A DNA stretch of 37,931 nucleotides from Clostridiales bacterium (GCA_030446305.1 JASUSA010000032.1:1-37931), one strand, 5' to 3'. Counted from the stretch's first letter, positions 28,150 through 37,690 are shown. Notes: generated by a model from the sequence alone, not told the origin. Numbers and translations: made by a program.

Positions 28150-28467
28150 TTAGACAAGTGAACGCAAAAGCTCATCAATACCGTCCAAAGATGCTCTGTC
28201 TTTGGTGAGTTCGCCAGCGCGCTCGCCGTTTTGATAAAGGACAATTGTCGGAAGACCCAGGACGCGCTGGCTAAGTGCCAGTTTACGTTCTTGTGTCGTA
28301 TTGATTTTGGCAAACTTCACTTTTCCTTCGTATTTGCTTTCAAGTGATTCAAAGTCAGGCATCAGCGCCATACAAGGTGAACAGCCTTCGCCCCAGTAAT
28401 CAACAACGACAAAGCCATTGTAATCTTTAATCTCCGCCTCAAAATTGTCTCTTGTAATATTAATCAT
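28150..28467 (-). CDS. trxA: Thioredoxin with an unusual GCSPC active site
   Basis: A 105-residue thioredoxin-fold protein. The redox centre is C29-S-P-C32 within YWGEGCSPCMAL, not WCGPC. The cis-proline loop GLPTIVLY is normal. Atypical GCxPC centres are known for thioredoxins of amino-acid-fermenting clostridia linked to glycine reductase. I use ATG 28467 with AAAGGA 7 nt upstream; the longer frame would begin with TTG inside the trxB-trxA spacer. It follows trxB by 26 bp, so reductase and substrate are co-expressed. Confidence 0.9.
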   Translation of the reverse strand: MINITRDNFEAEIKDYNGFVVVDYWGEGCSPCMALMPDFESLESKYEGKVKFAKINTTQERKLALSQRVLGLPTIVLYQNGERAGELTKDRASLDGIDELLRSLV

Positions 28468-28493
28468 TTGTTTTTCCTTTCTCAATAACGGTA

Positions 28494-29432
28494 TTAGTTT
28501 TCAAGTGCATCCACATATTTTTCAGCCTGCACAGCGGCAATGGCACCATCGGCCGTCGCTGTAACGACCTGTCTCAAACTCTTTGCGCGCAGATCGCCTG
28601 CGGCAAAAACACCCGGTATATTGGTCTTCATAAGTTCGTCCGTAACAATATAGCCAGCTTCATCACAAGTAACAACATCTTTAATCAGCTCAGAATCCGG
28701 TAAATACCCGACGAAGATAAAGAGCCCCATAAAACCGTCTGCATCGTCTGCCTTAATTTCAGAAATTGCCTTTGTCTTGAAGTTTTCGACGATGACACCT
28801 TGAACGAGCTCATCGCCAATGATTGATTTCACACCTGAATCAAGGACAAATGATATCTTTTCGTTTTGTTCCGCCTTTTCAACAATAGATTTTGCAGCCC
28901 TGAATTGGTCGCGCCTGTGAATGACACTGACGTGTTTTGCAAATTTTGTCAGAAAAATGGCTTCTTCCAGCGCCGTATCACCACCACCGACGACGACGAC
29001 TTCCAGGCCTGTAAAAAAGTCGGCATCACAGGTTGCACAGTAAGACACGCCTCTACCCGTTAAATCAATTTCTTTTTCTACGCCTAATTTCCGTGGCGAA
29101 GCGCCCATTGCCAAAATAATGCTCTTTGATGCGTAAGCGCCTTTATTCGTCACAACGTGCTTAACATCGCCCGTTAGCGTCATCGCTTTAACCGTTTCCT
29201 TTATCGTTTCCGCACCGAAGGCAGCGCACTGTTCCGCCATGCGATCTGTCAGTTCCGGGCCTGTAATGCCCTCTGCGGCACCTGGATAGTTCGCAACTTC
29301 GTTGGTACCTGTAATTTGGCCGCCAACTTTTTCCTTTTCAATAATAAGCGTTTTCATTTTCGCTCTCGCCGCATATAGTCCCGCCGTCAAGCCTGCCGGC
29401 CCGGCACCGATAATGATTACATCATAAGTCAT
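28494..29432 (-). CDS. trxB: Thioredoxin reductase
   Basis: A 312-residue flavoprotein passing electrons from NADPH to thioredoxin. It has FAD binding GAGPAGLTAGLYAA, the redox pair C132-A-T-C135, a second dinucleotide site GGGDTALEEA followed by HRRDQFRA (typical for NADPH), and the FAD-binding C-terminal GVFAAGDLRAKSLRQVVTA. GGAGG precedes the ATG. It is followed by trxA, its likely partner. Confidence 0.96.
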   Translation of the reverse strand: MTYDVIIIGAGPAGLTAGLYAARAKMKTLIIEKEKVGGQITGTNEVANYPGAAEGITGPELTDRMAEQCAAFGAETIKETVKAMTLTGDVKHVVTNKGAYASKSIILAMGASPRKLGVEKEIDLTGRGVSYCATCDADFFTGLEVVVVGGGDTALEEAIFLTKFAKHVSVIHRRDQFRAAKSIVEKAEQNEKISFVLDSGVKSIIGDELVQGVIVENFKTKAISEIKADDADGFMGLFIFVGYLPDSELIKDVVTCDEAGYIVTDELMKTNIPGVFAAGDLRAKSLRQVVTATADGAIAAVQAEKYVDALEN

Positions 29433-29478
29433 AGGAGACCTCCTCGATAATCTGCATAGTTATACTATACACCAAAAG

Positions 29479-29513
29479 AAAAAAGCAAGGCAAGTCCCGC
29501 GCCCCGCTTTTTT
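29479..29513 (-). terminator. Terminator of the Na+/phosphate cotransporter gene
   Basis: On the minus strand AAAAAAGCGGGGC pairs with GCCTTGCTTTTTT through a short GC stem with G-U pairs and A/T flanks. It lies about 65 bp after the stop at 29580. Confidence 0.8.
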
Positions 29514-29579
29514 TATGAATTTCAATTGATTTAACACAAAACATCTTTTAATCCGCTGCGATCAGGCTTGTCGTTCTTT

Positions 29580-31232
29580 TTAATTTTTAACAGCCAGCAC
29601 TGCCTCAGCAATATTTTTTGCATGATCTGAAATACGCTCCATATTGCTGATGATATCGAGGAATATAATCCCCGAATTCGTTTCACAGCGTCCTTCATTC
29701 AGCCTTCTGATATGCGTTTTGCGAAGATGTTTTTCCATTTCATCTACAACGCCTTCAATTTCAATAACATCTCGCGCCAGTTTACGATCAGATCCCTTCA
29801 TTGCCTCAAGCGATTTTGAGATCGAATTGTGAACGACATTTACCATTTGCTCCAGCTCAATCACAGCTTTCTCAGAAAACGTGATATTGTTTTCGATTTT
29901 AAACAGCGCCAGCTCTGCAAGGTTGTCCGCATGATCGCCAATGCGCTCAATGTCATTGATCGTGCTGAATAGGCCATCGATAATCTCGCGGTCAAAATCA
30001 CCAATGGAAGAATTGGATAGTTTGACGAGGTAATCACTGATGTCGCGCTCCAACTGATTGATAGATTTCTCTATCTTAAATGTCTTCTCAGCAGATTTTT
30101 GATGCCCTTCCTGAAGCGCTTCAACGGCGCTTTCATATGAGATCGTTGCAAGGTTTCCCATATGAAGCACTTCTTTGATTACTTGACCAAGCGCAATTGA
30201 CGGTGTCTCCAAAATACGCTCATCCAAATATTTCACACCTAGCATTTCTTCTTGTCGCTCGTCATCAGTAATGGGAATAATAACTTGAACAATTTTTACG
30301 ATAAATCCAGCAAAAGGCAAGAGCAAGAGTGTATTGGCAAGGTTAAACAGCGTATGCGCATTCGCCAGCTGACGTGCCGCATCATCACTCATTGACTTTA
30401 CAATACCCACCGTAAAACGGCTAAAGAAAATAATGAATACCACGGTACCGATGACATTAAAGAGTAGATGCATCATTGCAGCACGCTTTGCCGTTCGATT
30501 GGCACTCAGGGATGACAGAAGTGCCGTTACACAAGTCCCGACATTCGTGCCCAGCAGAATAGGAAATGCCGCTTCAATTGGCAGTGCTCCAGTCCCGGCC
30601 AATGCTACGAGTATCCCCGTTGTCGCACTTGAACTTTGCACAATTGCCGTTACGAGAAAACCGACAAAGAAACCTTCAATGGTTCCCAGCACCGTACCCG
30701 AACCGATATTGACAATCATATCTGTAAAACCGCTGTAGGTTTTAAGCGGTGCCATCGCATCTTTCATAATATCCATTCCTAAGAATAAAATACCAAAACC
30801 CAGAATGATTTCACCGACTACAATACGTTTGCCATTCTTCGCAAAGAGCTTTATGCCGACGCCAATTGCAATGGCAATAGGCGCCAAGGCCGTCAACTTA
30901 ATGGAGACGAGCTGGGCCGTAATGGTCGTACCAATATTTGCCCCCATAATAATGCCAATTGACTGTGACAAATTCATAATGCCCGCATTGACAAAACCAA
31001 CAACCATAACCGTCGTCGCAGAGGAACTCTGAATAATCATTGTCACAATGGCGCCTACAAATACACCGACGATAACGTTACCGGACATTTTCTCGATTAT
31101 CTTCTCGAGACGATTGCCGGCGGATTTCTCAAGCCCTTCGCTCATGACGGTCATACCGTACAAAAACAGGCCGAGACCTCCTAGCAAAGGAAACAGAATT
31201 GCAAATATTTCCTTTGATGTTAACACATCCAT
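29580..31232 (-). CDS. Na+/phosphate cotransporter with PhoU-like tail (NptA family)
   Basis: The protein has 550 residues. The N-terminal ~310 are membrane helices carrying the duplicated family motif: QSSSATTVMVVGFVNAG and later QSSSATTGILVALAGTG. The C-terminal ~200 residues are helical and PhoU-like (ISDYLVKLSNSS, INDIERIGDHADNLAELAL, ISNMERISDHAKNIAEAVL). It should import phosphate with sodium. AAGGAG precedes the ATG. It is flanked by terminators on both sides, so it is its own unit. Confidence 0.92.
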   Translation of the reverse strand: MDVLTSKEIFAILFPLLGGLGLFLYGMTVMSEGLEKSAGNRLEKIIEKMSGNVIVGVFVGAIVTMIIQSSSATTVMVVGFVNAGIMNLSQSIGIIMGANIGTTITAQLVSIKLTALAPIAIAIGVGIKLFAKNGKRIVVGEIILGFGILFLGMDIMKDAMAPLKTYSGFTDMIVNIGSGTVLGTIEGFFVGFLVTAIVQSSSATTGILVALAGTGALPIEAAFPILLGTNVGTCVTALLSSLSANRTAKRAAMMHLLFNVIGTVVFIIFFSRFTVGIVKSMSDDAARQLANAHTLFNLANTLLLLPFAGFIVKIVQVIIPITDDERQEEMLGVKYLDERILETPSIALGQVIKEVLHMGNLATISYESAVEALQEGHQKSAEKTFKIEKSINQLERDISDYLVKLSNSSIGDFDREIIDGLFSTINDIERIGDHADNLAELALFKIENNITFSEKAVIELEQMVNVVHNSISKSLEAMKGSDRKLARDVIEIEGVVDEMEKHLRKTHIRRLNEGRCETNSGIIFLDIISNMERISDHAKNIAEAVLAVKN

Positions 31233-31268
31233 AAAAAATCTCCTTCCACCCTAAACATATTTTTTCAC

Positions 31269-31299
31269 AAAAAAATCACTACTGTGACTAGAGTAGTGA
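31269..31299 (-). terminator. Terminator of cheX-trmL
   Basis: TCACTACT (31276-31283) and AGTAGTGA (31292-31299) form a perfect 8-bp stem, followed on the minus strand by TTTTTTTG. Confidence 0.92.
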
Positions 31300-31303
31300 C
31301 ACA

Positions 31304-31774
31304 TTATCCTAGATTAAAAAAGTCATTCTGCCTTAATGCCTCATAAAGAACGATTGCTGCTGCATTTGATAAATTCAAACTTCGAAGTCGCTCATCCATT
31401 TTCATAGGAATCTTAAAGCGACGATCGGCATATTTTTCATGAATCCATGACGGTAGCCCAGCCGTCTCTTTTCCAAAAATGATAAAACACTCATCTTGAA
31501 ATTGACATTCATGATAGTAGCGCGTCGCTTTTGTCGTTAGGAAAAACATATTCTTATCGCCATATTTTTCAAAAAAAGCAGTTTCATTTTCATGTACTTC
31601 CAGATCCAGCATGTCCCAATAATCCAAGCCCGCCCGCTTAACGTGTTTGTCGTCAATTGAAAACCCAAGCGGCTTAATTAAGTGCAGCTTTGAACCGGTA
31701 ATCGCACAGCTTCTCGCGATATTCCCCGTATTTGGCGGAATTTCCGGTTGATACAGTACGATGTTGATCGCCAT
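31304..31774 (-). CDS. trmL: tRNA (cytidine/uridine-34 2'-O)-methyltransferase
   Basis: A 156-residue single-domain SPOUT methyltransferase of the TrmL/CspR type that methylates the wobble ribose of leucine tRNAs in species studied. Motif 1 is the N-terminal YQPEIPPNTGNIARSC, the central part has FGKETAGLP, and the knot-forming end has LRSLNLSNAAAIVLYEALRQ. It lies 19 bp after cheX and shares its transcript. Confidence 0.94.
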   Translation of the reverse strand: MAINIVLYQPEIPPNTGNIARSCAITGSKLHLIKPLGFSIDDKHVKRAGLDYWDMLDLEVHENETAFFEKYGDKNMFFLTTKATRYYHECQFQDECFIIFGKETAGLPSWIHEKYADRRFKIPMKMDERLRSLNLSNAAAIVLYEALRQNDFFNLG

Positions 31775-31793
31775 GTTTGCACCATCCTAAACT

Positions 31794-32255
31794 TTAAACT
31801 TTAATGGCTATATCAAATTCCACATTCCCCATATTGGAAACCAGTGGTACACACATCGTCTCCATGCCCGCAGAAGAAATTTCGATGGATGTCCCTTTTA
31901 CCAATGATGGCGGTGTAATGTCAATTTTAATACCCTGATTAAACAAAAGTGTTGCCGAATTGCCCATAATCATATTTCCGAGTTCCGAAAGCGCACTCTT
32001 TGCCATTTCGTCAATTTCATTAACGGGCATGCCCATCATCATTCCAGATGCAATTGCTTTTGCAACATCCAGTCCCATGCTGAATACAGCCTGACCTTTA
32101 AACTCACCTGTAATCCCCAAAATAATAACGATTTCACTCGTTGGAAAAGGATTTTGACGAATAAATGGTCTTCCGACAGAAAACTTTTCAGCAACAAAAT
32201 TATTAAGAACTTCCGTAGAAGCTTTTATAAACGCATTGACGTATTCAACCTTCAT
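31794..32255 (-). CDS. cheX: CheX-type chemotaxis phosphatase
   Basis: A 153-residue CheC/CheX-family protein. The helix SALSELGNMIMGNS supplies the catalytic pair E91 and N94, used by the family to dephosphorylate CheY-P. The single copy of that motif and the length favour CheX over CheC. GGGAGG precedes the ATG. No che or fli genes are nearby, but its presence implies a chemotaxis system elsewhere in the genome. Confidence 0.85.
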   Translation of the reverse strand: MKVEYVNAFIKASTEVLNNFVAEKFSVGRPFIRQNPFPTSEIVIILGITGEFKGQAVFSMGLDVAKAIASGMMMGMPVNEIDEMAKSALSELGNMIMGNSATLLFNQGIKIDITPPSLVKGTSIEISSAGMETMCVPLVSNMGNVEFDIAIKV

Positions 32256-32462
32256 TAAGTGCCTCCCATCACATAAATTGAGCTTCTACCGCAAGATAAA
32301 AAGCTACATTTATAATATACCATATTTCCCCTGCAATTTTCATTTTTTTTTGAAGGACATCATTGAACAAATGATTTTTTTCATTTATTACCATTGTCAC
32401 CACCACAGTCACTTCAAAAGGCGGTTTCCATATCCTTACAGACGTCTCCGCCCACCTAAAAC

Positions 32463-33260
32463 TTACAGATAAAACATCGCCAAGACGATTATACCCAGAA
32501 CAATGCGATAATACGCAAAGAGCTTCATGTCGTGTTTTCGAATATAGTTCATAAAAAAGGCGATGACGAAGTAGGCGACCACAAAGGATACCAGTGTGCC
32601 CACACCAAGCATCTGCCATTCTGCGGAGGATATCCCGCCTTCAAATTTTATAAGCTTATAAATCGAAGCGCCGCACAGTGCCGGAATCGCCAGTAAGAAT
32701 GAAAATTCAGCCGAAAGTTTTCGATCAAAACCAACCCACATACCGCCAATAATCGTCGATGCCGATCGCGACATTCCCGGAAAAATTATCGCAAGACATT
32801 GAAAAATACCCACAATCAGCGCCTGTTTAAATGTAATTGCGTCATCACTCACCGTATGAACCTGTTTCTGATGTGTTTCTGATACAATGAGAAAAATCGC
32901 GCCGACAATTAGCGCAAAGGCAACGACAATCGGTTTGAAAAGCACTTTATCAATAATATCTTCCATTGTCAACGCCAGAACAACAGCGGGGATGATGGCA
33001 ATAGCGACTTTTAACCAAAGTAGGATATACGCCTTGAAACGTTCCGGATGTTTAAACGGAGGAATTATTTTTTCACGGAAATAAATCATCGCTGCGACGA
33101 TTGCGCCACTCTGAATCACAATGGCAAAGAGATTCGCAAATTCCCCGTCAAAATGCAGCCAATTGTTTGCAATAATCAAATGTCCCGTGGAAGAAACGGG
33201 GATAAACTCTGTCAATCCTTCAATAATACCGAGGATGACTGCCAGTAAAAACATATTCAT
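32463..33260 (-). CDS. uppP: Undecaprenyl-diphosphatase
   Basis: A 265-residue membrane enzyme (BacA/UppP) with about eight helices that recycles the undecaprenyl carrier for cell wall synthesis. The two active-site regions are EGLTEFIPVSSTGHL (~14-28) and PGMSRSASTIIGG (~160-172). AGGAG is 7 nt before the ATG. The family member can give bacitracin tolerance. It follows the histidine phosphatase gene by about 30 bp. Confidence 0.95.
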   Translation of the reverse strand: MNMFLLAVILGIIEGLTEFIPVSSTGHLIIANNWLHFDGEFANLFAIVIQSGAIVAAMIYFREKIIPPFKHPERFKAYILLWLKVAIAIIPAVVLALTMEDIIDKVLFKPIVVAFALIVGAIFLIVSETHQKQVHTVSDDAITFKQALIVGIFQCLAIIFPGMSRSASTIIGGMWVGFDRKLSAEFSFLLAIPALCGASIYKLIKFEGGISSAEWQMLGVGTLVSFVVAYFVIAFFMNYIRKHDMKLFAYYRIVLGIIVLAMFYL

Positions 33261-33291
33261 AAAGAAGCTCCTAATTGATTAGTCATCATCA

Positions 33292-33894
33292 CTATTGATT
33301 GATCGCACGAACGATTGGCATACCCATGACATATTCAATGCAATTAATTTTGCAATTGTCAATCTTAAAACGCCAATATCCGGATAAATCGCCATAACAG
33401 AGGTAACTGAGCAGCGATTGTATCACACCGCCATGTGCAACAATGAGATAATTCACTTGTGCTTCTTTGTCGCCGTCTGCAATATAAGCTTCATACGCCG
33501 CCACGACGCGATTGTAAAGCGCCTGAACGCTTTCGCCCTGCGGCACTTCAAAAGCTTTGTAATCATCAAACCACTGTTTTAAAAGCACAGGTTCCGCTTC
33601 AGCGATTTCGACAAAGGTCTTTTCTTCCCAGCTGCCAAAATTCATTTCTCTGAATTCAGGATTTATCGCCAGAGGCAACTCCGGCTGATGCTTTAAAATT
33701 GTTTCCGCCGTAATGCGTGCACGCTGCAGGTCAGAAGCGACCGCTTTTGTAAAATTAACATCTTTCAATTTTTCAGCGACTGCTGCCGCCTGCGCTTCGC
33801 CCTTTTCAGTCAAGGCAACATCCCAATGACCAGCAAAGCGTTTCTGAGCATTGGCATGTGTTTGACCATGTCTTATTAAATAGACTCTCATCAT
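33292..33894 (-). CDS. Histidine phosphatase family protein (PhoE/CobC-like)
   Basis: A 200-residue phosphoglycerate-mutase-like phosphatase. The catalytic histidine is in LIRHGQTHAN, followed by LTEKGEAQA, the acid-base E in FREMNFGSWE, and the second histidine in VAHGGVIQSL. Its substrate could be alpha-ribazole phosphate or another small phosphate. No cobalamin genes are nearby. Two adjacent ATGs (33894, 33891) are possible, and the ribosome site is weak. Confidence 0.88.
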   Translation of the reverse strand: MMRVYLIRHGQTHANAQKRFAGHWDVALTEKGEAQAAAVAEKLKDVNFTKAVASDLQRARITAETILKHQPELPLAINPEFREMNFGSWEEKTFVEIAEAEPVLLKQWFDDYKAFEVPQGESVQALYNRVVAAYEAYIADGDKEAQVNYLIVAHGGVIQSLLSYLCYGDLSGYWRFKIDNCKINCIEYVMGMPIVRAINQ

Positions 33895-34008
33895 AATGGG
33901 TCACTTTTTTCCTTTCATATGCAATTTCATCAAATAAGAAAATTACCTAAGTATTTGTTTCAACGATCATTTTAAAAGATTTTAATCCTCTTCATCCTCT
34001 ATTTGCCG

Positions 34009-34704
34009 CTAGACATTTACGGGATCTTGGCTGTTGCGGAAAGCATCCGAAGCTTCAGACCACTGTTCTCGGGCATATTTTTTAATCATCTGATTTTTAT
34101 AGGCCGACGGATGATTAATGGCTTTATCATACCACTGTACAGCTTCTTTATAATTGCCTAACTGACGGTTGATTTCACCCAGCATATATGTGATTTCCAA
34201 TTCACGCATATCATTTTCCAAATGTGATTCTTTTTCATAACTATCACAGAAAGCTTCCATTGCCATCGCCAGATATTTCATCTCGTTGGCAGAATCCTCT
34301 GCTTCACGGTAACTCCATGCCAATCTTAAATAAATTTTGCCAAACGTGTAGTAGCTGGCACCCAGCACTTTATAACTGGCGAGTGCGATCATGTAAAGCC
34401 GAATAACTTGATCCAGATCGCGGGATAATGAAAAATTCTGATAATGCCATCTCGAAGAGATAAATTTACGTATTTTCTCTTTGTCTGTCTCTTGCAGTTT
34501 TGTTTTAAAATCTGATTCAAATTGTGCAAAACCGCAGTAAGGACAACAAATAATGCCATAGTGTGTAGGATTGTCACCTTCGTAATATGCGTGAAAATCC
34601 TTATCTCTGCTCTTTGGCCGAATGGCCGAAGTTCTTACTTGTTTTGATTTAAAAGTATTATCACAAACCTGACAATCGTATACGCGATCAAAAAGCGTAT
34701 CCAT
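34009..34704 (-). CDS. DUF2225 protein with zinc-ribbon and TPR-like repeats
   Basis: The protein has 231 residues. Two CxxC pairs near the N-terminus (YDCQVC at 11-14 and CPYC at ~55) look like a zinc ribbon. The rest is helical with TPR-like units (LYMIALASYKVLGA, ITYMLGEINRQLGNYKEAVQWYDKAI). I use ATG 34704 with GGAGGG 5 nt upstream. A longer frame running to 34881 overlaps the FtsA-like gene and is not real. It starts 10 bp after that gene's stop, so the two are probably co-translated. Function is unknown. Confidence 0.85.
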   Translation of the reverse strand: MDTLFDRVYDCQVCDNTFKSKQVRTSAIRPKSRDKDFHAYYEGDNPTHYGIICCPYCGFAQFESDFKTKLQETDKEKIRKFISSRWHYQNFSLSRDLDQVIRLYMIALASYKVLGASYYTFGKIYLRLAWSYREAEDSANEMKYLAMAMEAFCDSYEKESHLENDMRELEITYMLGEINRQLGNYKEAVQWYDKAINHPSAYKNQMIKKYAREQWSEASDAFRNSQDPVNV

Positions 34705-34714
34705 GCTTGCCCTC

Positions 34715-36916
34715 CTATTTCTTCCAACTAATGTCAATAACGTCCCCATTTTTAAGGATGTCGGTATACCGTGCACGCTCGCCGTTGAGTTTAAGAACGA
34801 GGATGCCCTTGGCCTCACTAATGTCAAAGTTGATATGATTAAATATATCGACAAATACCATCGGATGTGCAGGTTTTTCAATTAGGACGTTGTCGCCGTT
34901 GACGATTACCGTCAAAGCTGAGTTGTTGCCGCGCTCATCACCCATGTGATCCACTGCTGTTTTCACATCAGAATCTGCCGGTTTCAATTGCGCCTGTACG
35001 ATTGTCGCTTCTTCATCTACAGGTTTAACTGCGCCCGTCGAGACGACTGAGCGGTCTTCATGAATGCGTTTAAATGTTTCTGTATCTTCAATGGCAGCTG
35101 CTGCTTCTCTTAAAGCGGCCTCCTCTGTTACCATCTGATCAGATTCCTCTTCAACGTATCCGGATGGCATAATTTCGTAATCGATCTGATCGCCATGATG
35201 GAGTTTTGTATTCGGCGTCACGCGTTCACCGTTTATGCTAAAGACGACTTCTCTTAAATCTAACTCCATCAATTGTCCAAGTGTTTTCACATCCGGAATA
35301 CCTTTGACAGCAATGGTATCACCCGGCTGAATTGTATACGATTCAATACGGTTCACACCATTGACATTTACATAATCAACGAGTTTAATCGTCTGCCCTC
35401 TAAAATATACCTGAGCATTATAATTAATGAGATCACCTAATGTTTTACTGCTCATTCCGCCTTTTCGAGCCGGCTCCACCGTAATCTGATCTTTATGGCT
35501 TATTTTCCCATCCAAACTGGAGACCATGCCGTTGACAAATAGCTTTGCAGGCTCACCAAATTCACCGCGCAGTGTCTTTGCCTTGCCGTTTATTGTGATT
35601 TCCATGTTGTCGCCGCGTTCAGCCAGCAGACTGCGCGCACTGATGCCCGCAATGATAAGCGCATCCGATACGCGAAGCGTTTTCGAATGAAACAGTCTCA
35701 AAATATTGTCATTGACGCTTACCTGAATAAAATCCTGCTCCCGCTCAGAAAACGCGGTTACCCCAATGCCGATTGGCGTAATAAATTCAGGTCCAATCAG
35801 AGGTTCCTTTATAAAAGTCACGTGTTCTAGCTGTTCTACTGACTTTATGGCAACGCGTTCTTTCGGCAATCCAAGCGCTTCAGCCATTGCATTTGTAAAA
35901 CCCGGTATTTGTGAGCCGCCGCCAATGCAAAAAACAGCACTTGGCGTCTTTTTATTGAGCTGAACAATATTGGCGGCAACATGCCCTGCAATATCTTCAA
36001 CCAGCGGCTCAATAACCGCCATAACCGTATCGGTGGCTATTTCATGCTTCATGCCCATGATATCCGTAAACACATGGTGATCCTTTTTATTCAAATTAAC
36101 CTTAAGCTGCTCGGCGCCGCTGAAATCAAGCAAAAAATGCTGTGCCAGGCGTTCAGTAATCTCATCACCTGCGATGGCAACCATGCCATAGGTTTCCACA
36201 GTACCGTCTCTTGATATGGCAATATCCGAAGTCCCTGCACCGACATCTACAAGCGCCAAATTCAACAGCCGCAGATTTTGGGGAATGGTGACATTCATCG
36301 CTGCAATGGGTTCCAACGTTAAATTAAGCACTTCTAATCCCGCCCGCTGCAGTACCGAATAAAGACTGTCTACAACGATATGGGGCAGGAATGTTGCAAT
36401 AATATCAACTTTCAACTTTGATCCCTTATGTCCAATGGGATTGAGGATCATGCTTTGATCTAAAAAGTAGTGAATGACAGAATAACCGACACAGTAATAT
36501 TCTGCATGCAGATTTTCAGCTGCCATCAATTGTTTTTGAGCCGCCTGAACGGCTTCCATTTCCAGCGTATCCGTGAGATTTTTCGTGATTTCCTTCGTAA
36601 AATCAACATCTCTTTCTACGGTTGCCTTTTCAGTTTTCAGCGCGCGGCCTGCTGCAGCAATTGCTGCTTTTTCAAGTTTAAAGCCATTTCGCTTTTCAAG
36701 GCTATCCACGACGCCGGCAACCACTTCCGTCACTTTTTCAATATCGTGAATCTGACCGTCGAACATAGCGCGGTCAGGATGCGGCATTAATTCATAATCG
36801 ATCACTTCATACTGCTTGCCATTTAGTCTCGCCACAGTGCCGACAACATTGCGCGTTCCGATATCCAGCGCAAAAAGCAAATCTTTTGGAATTGGCATCA
36901 ATTTTTTATCACTCAT
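34715..36916 (-). CDS. Long FtsA-like actin-fold protein with beta-grasp-like C-terminal repeats
   Basis: The protein has 733 residues, far longer than classic FtsA (~420). Residues ~10-390 are an FtsA/PilM-like actin fold: phosphate-1 LFALDIGTRNVVG, phosphate-2 LVDVGAGTSDIAIS and adenosine site CIGGGSQIPGF. Then come three segments with strands, an NG turn and a GD/KD turn before the last strand (~400-485, ~490-585 and ~667-733), resembling ThiS/TGS-like beta-grasp domains, and an acidic linker (~590-665). No C-terminal membrane-anchor helix is seen. ATG 36916 has GAGG upstream and overlaps the nth stop. A role in cell shape or division is inferred. Confidence 0.85.
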   Translation of the reverse strand: MSDKKLMPIPKDLLFALDIGTRNVVGTVARLNGKQYEVIDYELMPHPDRAMFDGQIHDIEKVTEVVAGVVDSLEKRNGFKLEKAAIAAAGRALKTEKATVERDVDFTKEITKNLTDTLEMEAVQAAQKQLMAAENLHAEYYCVGYSVIHYFLDQSMILNPIGHKGSKLKVDIIATFLPHIVVDSLYSVLQRAGLEVLNLTLEPIAAMNVTIPQNLRLLNLALVDVGAGTSDIAISRDGTVETYGMVAIAGDEITERLAQHFLLDFSGAEQLKVNLNKKDHHVFTDIMGMKHEIATDTVMAVIEPLVEDIAGHVAANIVQLNKKTPSAVFCIGGGSQIPGFTNAMAEALGLPKERVAIKSVEQLEHVTFIKEPLIGPEFITPIGIGVTAFSEREQDFIQVSVNDNILRLFHSKTLRVSDALIIAGISARSLLAERGDNMEITINGKAKTLRGEFGEPAKLFVNGMVSSLDGKISHKDQITVEPARKGGMSSKTLGDLINYNAQVYFRGQTIKLVDYVNVNGVNRIESYTIQPGDTIAVKGIPDVKTLGQLMELDLREVVFSINGERVTPNTKLHHGDQIDYEIMPSGYVEEESDQMVTEEAALREAAAAIEDTETFKRIHEDRSVVSTGAVKPVDEEATIVQAQLKPADSDVKTAVDHMGDERGNNSALTVIVNGDNVLIEKPAHPMVFVDIFNHINFDISEAKGILVLKLNGERARYTDILKNGDVIDISWKK

Positions 36917-37586
36917 CTTTGCGACCTCGAGCATTCTTTTTAGGAACCTTTGGTGTCAGCGTCAAAAAGTATTCACACCAAGGCGATATGGTACAAACTT
37001 CACAAGCAGGTTTCCGAGCTTTACAAACACGCCTGCCGTGGAAAATAATCATATGGTGTGCTTTAGACCACTTGGTTTTCGGCAAATTCGCCATCAGTTG
37101 TGCTTCCGTCTTTTCGACAGTGGTCGCATCAGCGAGGCCAATGCGGTTTGAAACGCGAAACACATGTGTATCAACGGCAATTGCCGGAATGCCAAAAGCA
37201 TTGCTGACCACTACATTTGCCGTTTTCTTGCCCACGCCGGGCAGCGTCATCAATGTCTCAATATCTGCCGGGATCTGACTGTCATGTATTTCGACCAACG
37301 CCTTTGCCGCCTCATGCAGATTTTTTGCCTTTGATTTGTAAAGACCGCATGGCTTGATAATGGTTTCCAGCTTTGTCACCGGCATCACCATTAAATCCGC
37401 TGGCGTTGGAATCGCCGGAAAGAGCTCTTTTGTCACCTGGTTGACCCTGACATCCGTACATTGCGCCGAGAGCACGGTTGCCACCAGCAGTTGAAACGGA
37501 TCTTTAAAATCGAGTTCAGCTTTTGCTTCCGGGTAAAGCGCCTCCAGCGCTGCCAATACTTTTTGGATTTTATATTTACTGAGCAT
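36909..37586 (-). CDS. nth: Endonuclease III (DNA glycosylase/AP lyase)
   Basis: A 225-residue base-excision enzyme that removes oxidised pyrimidines and nicks abasic sites. The helix-hairpin-helix LPGVGKKTA carries catalytic K120, the catalytic aspartate is D139 in VDTHVFRV, and the C-terminal cluster C-x6-C-x2-C-x5-C binds a 4Fe-4S centre. I use ATG 37586, 5 nt after GAGG; the frame extends further to 37613. Its end overlaps the next gene by 8 bp (ATGAGTGA). Confidence 0.96.
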   Translation of the reverse strand: MLSKYKIQKVLAALEALYPEAKAELDFKDPFQLLVATVLSAQCTDVRVNQVTKELFPAIPTPADLMVMPVTKLETIIKPCGLYKSKAKNLHEAAKALVEIHDSQIPADIETLMTLPGVGKKTANVVVSNAFGIPAIAVDTHVFRVSNRIGLADATTVEKTEAQLMANLPKTKWSKAHHMIIFHGRRVCKARKPACEVCTISPWCEYFLTLTPKVPKKNARGRKDE

Positions 37587-37690
37587 TGTAGCCTCTTTGG
37601 TATACATCAACATGCCATTGATTTATTTTGCCTTTACTGTCCATTTTACAATAAAAATGCATCTTAAGACCTATTCGCAATTCAAGCTAT

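Noticed and set aside
34704-34881. 59-residue N-terminal extension of the DUF2225 protein
   Set aside because: It lies inside the FtsA-like gene in another frame. The strong GGAGGG before ATG 34704 and the zinc-ribbon start fix the shorter form.
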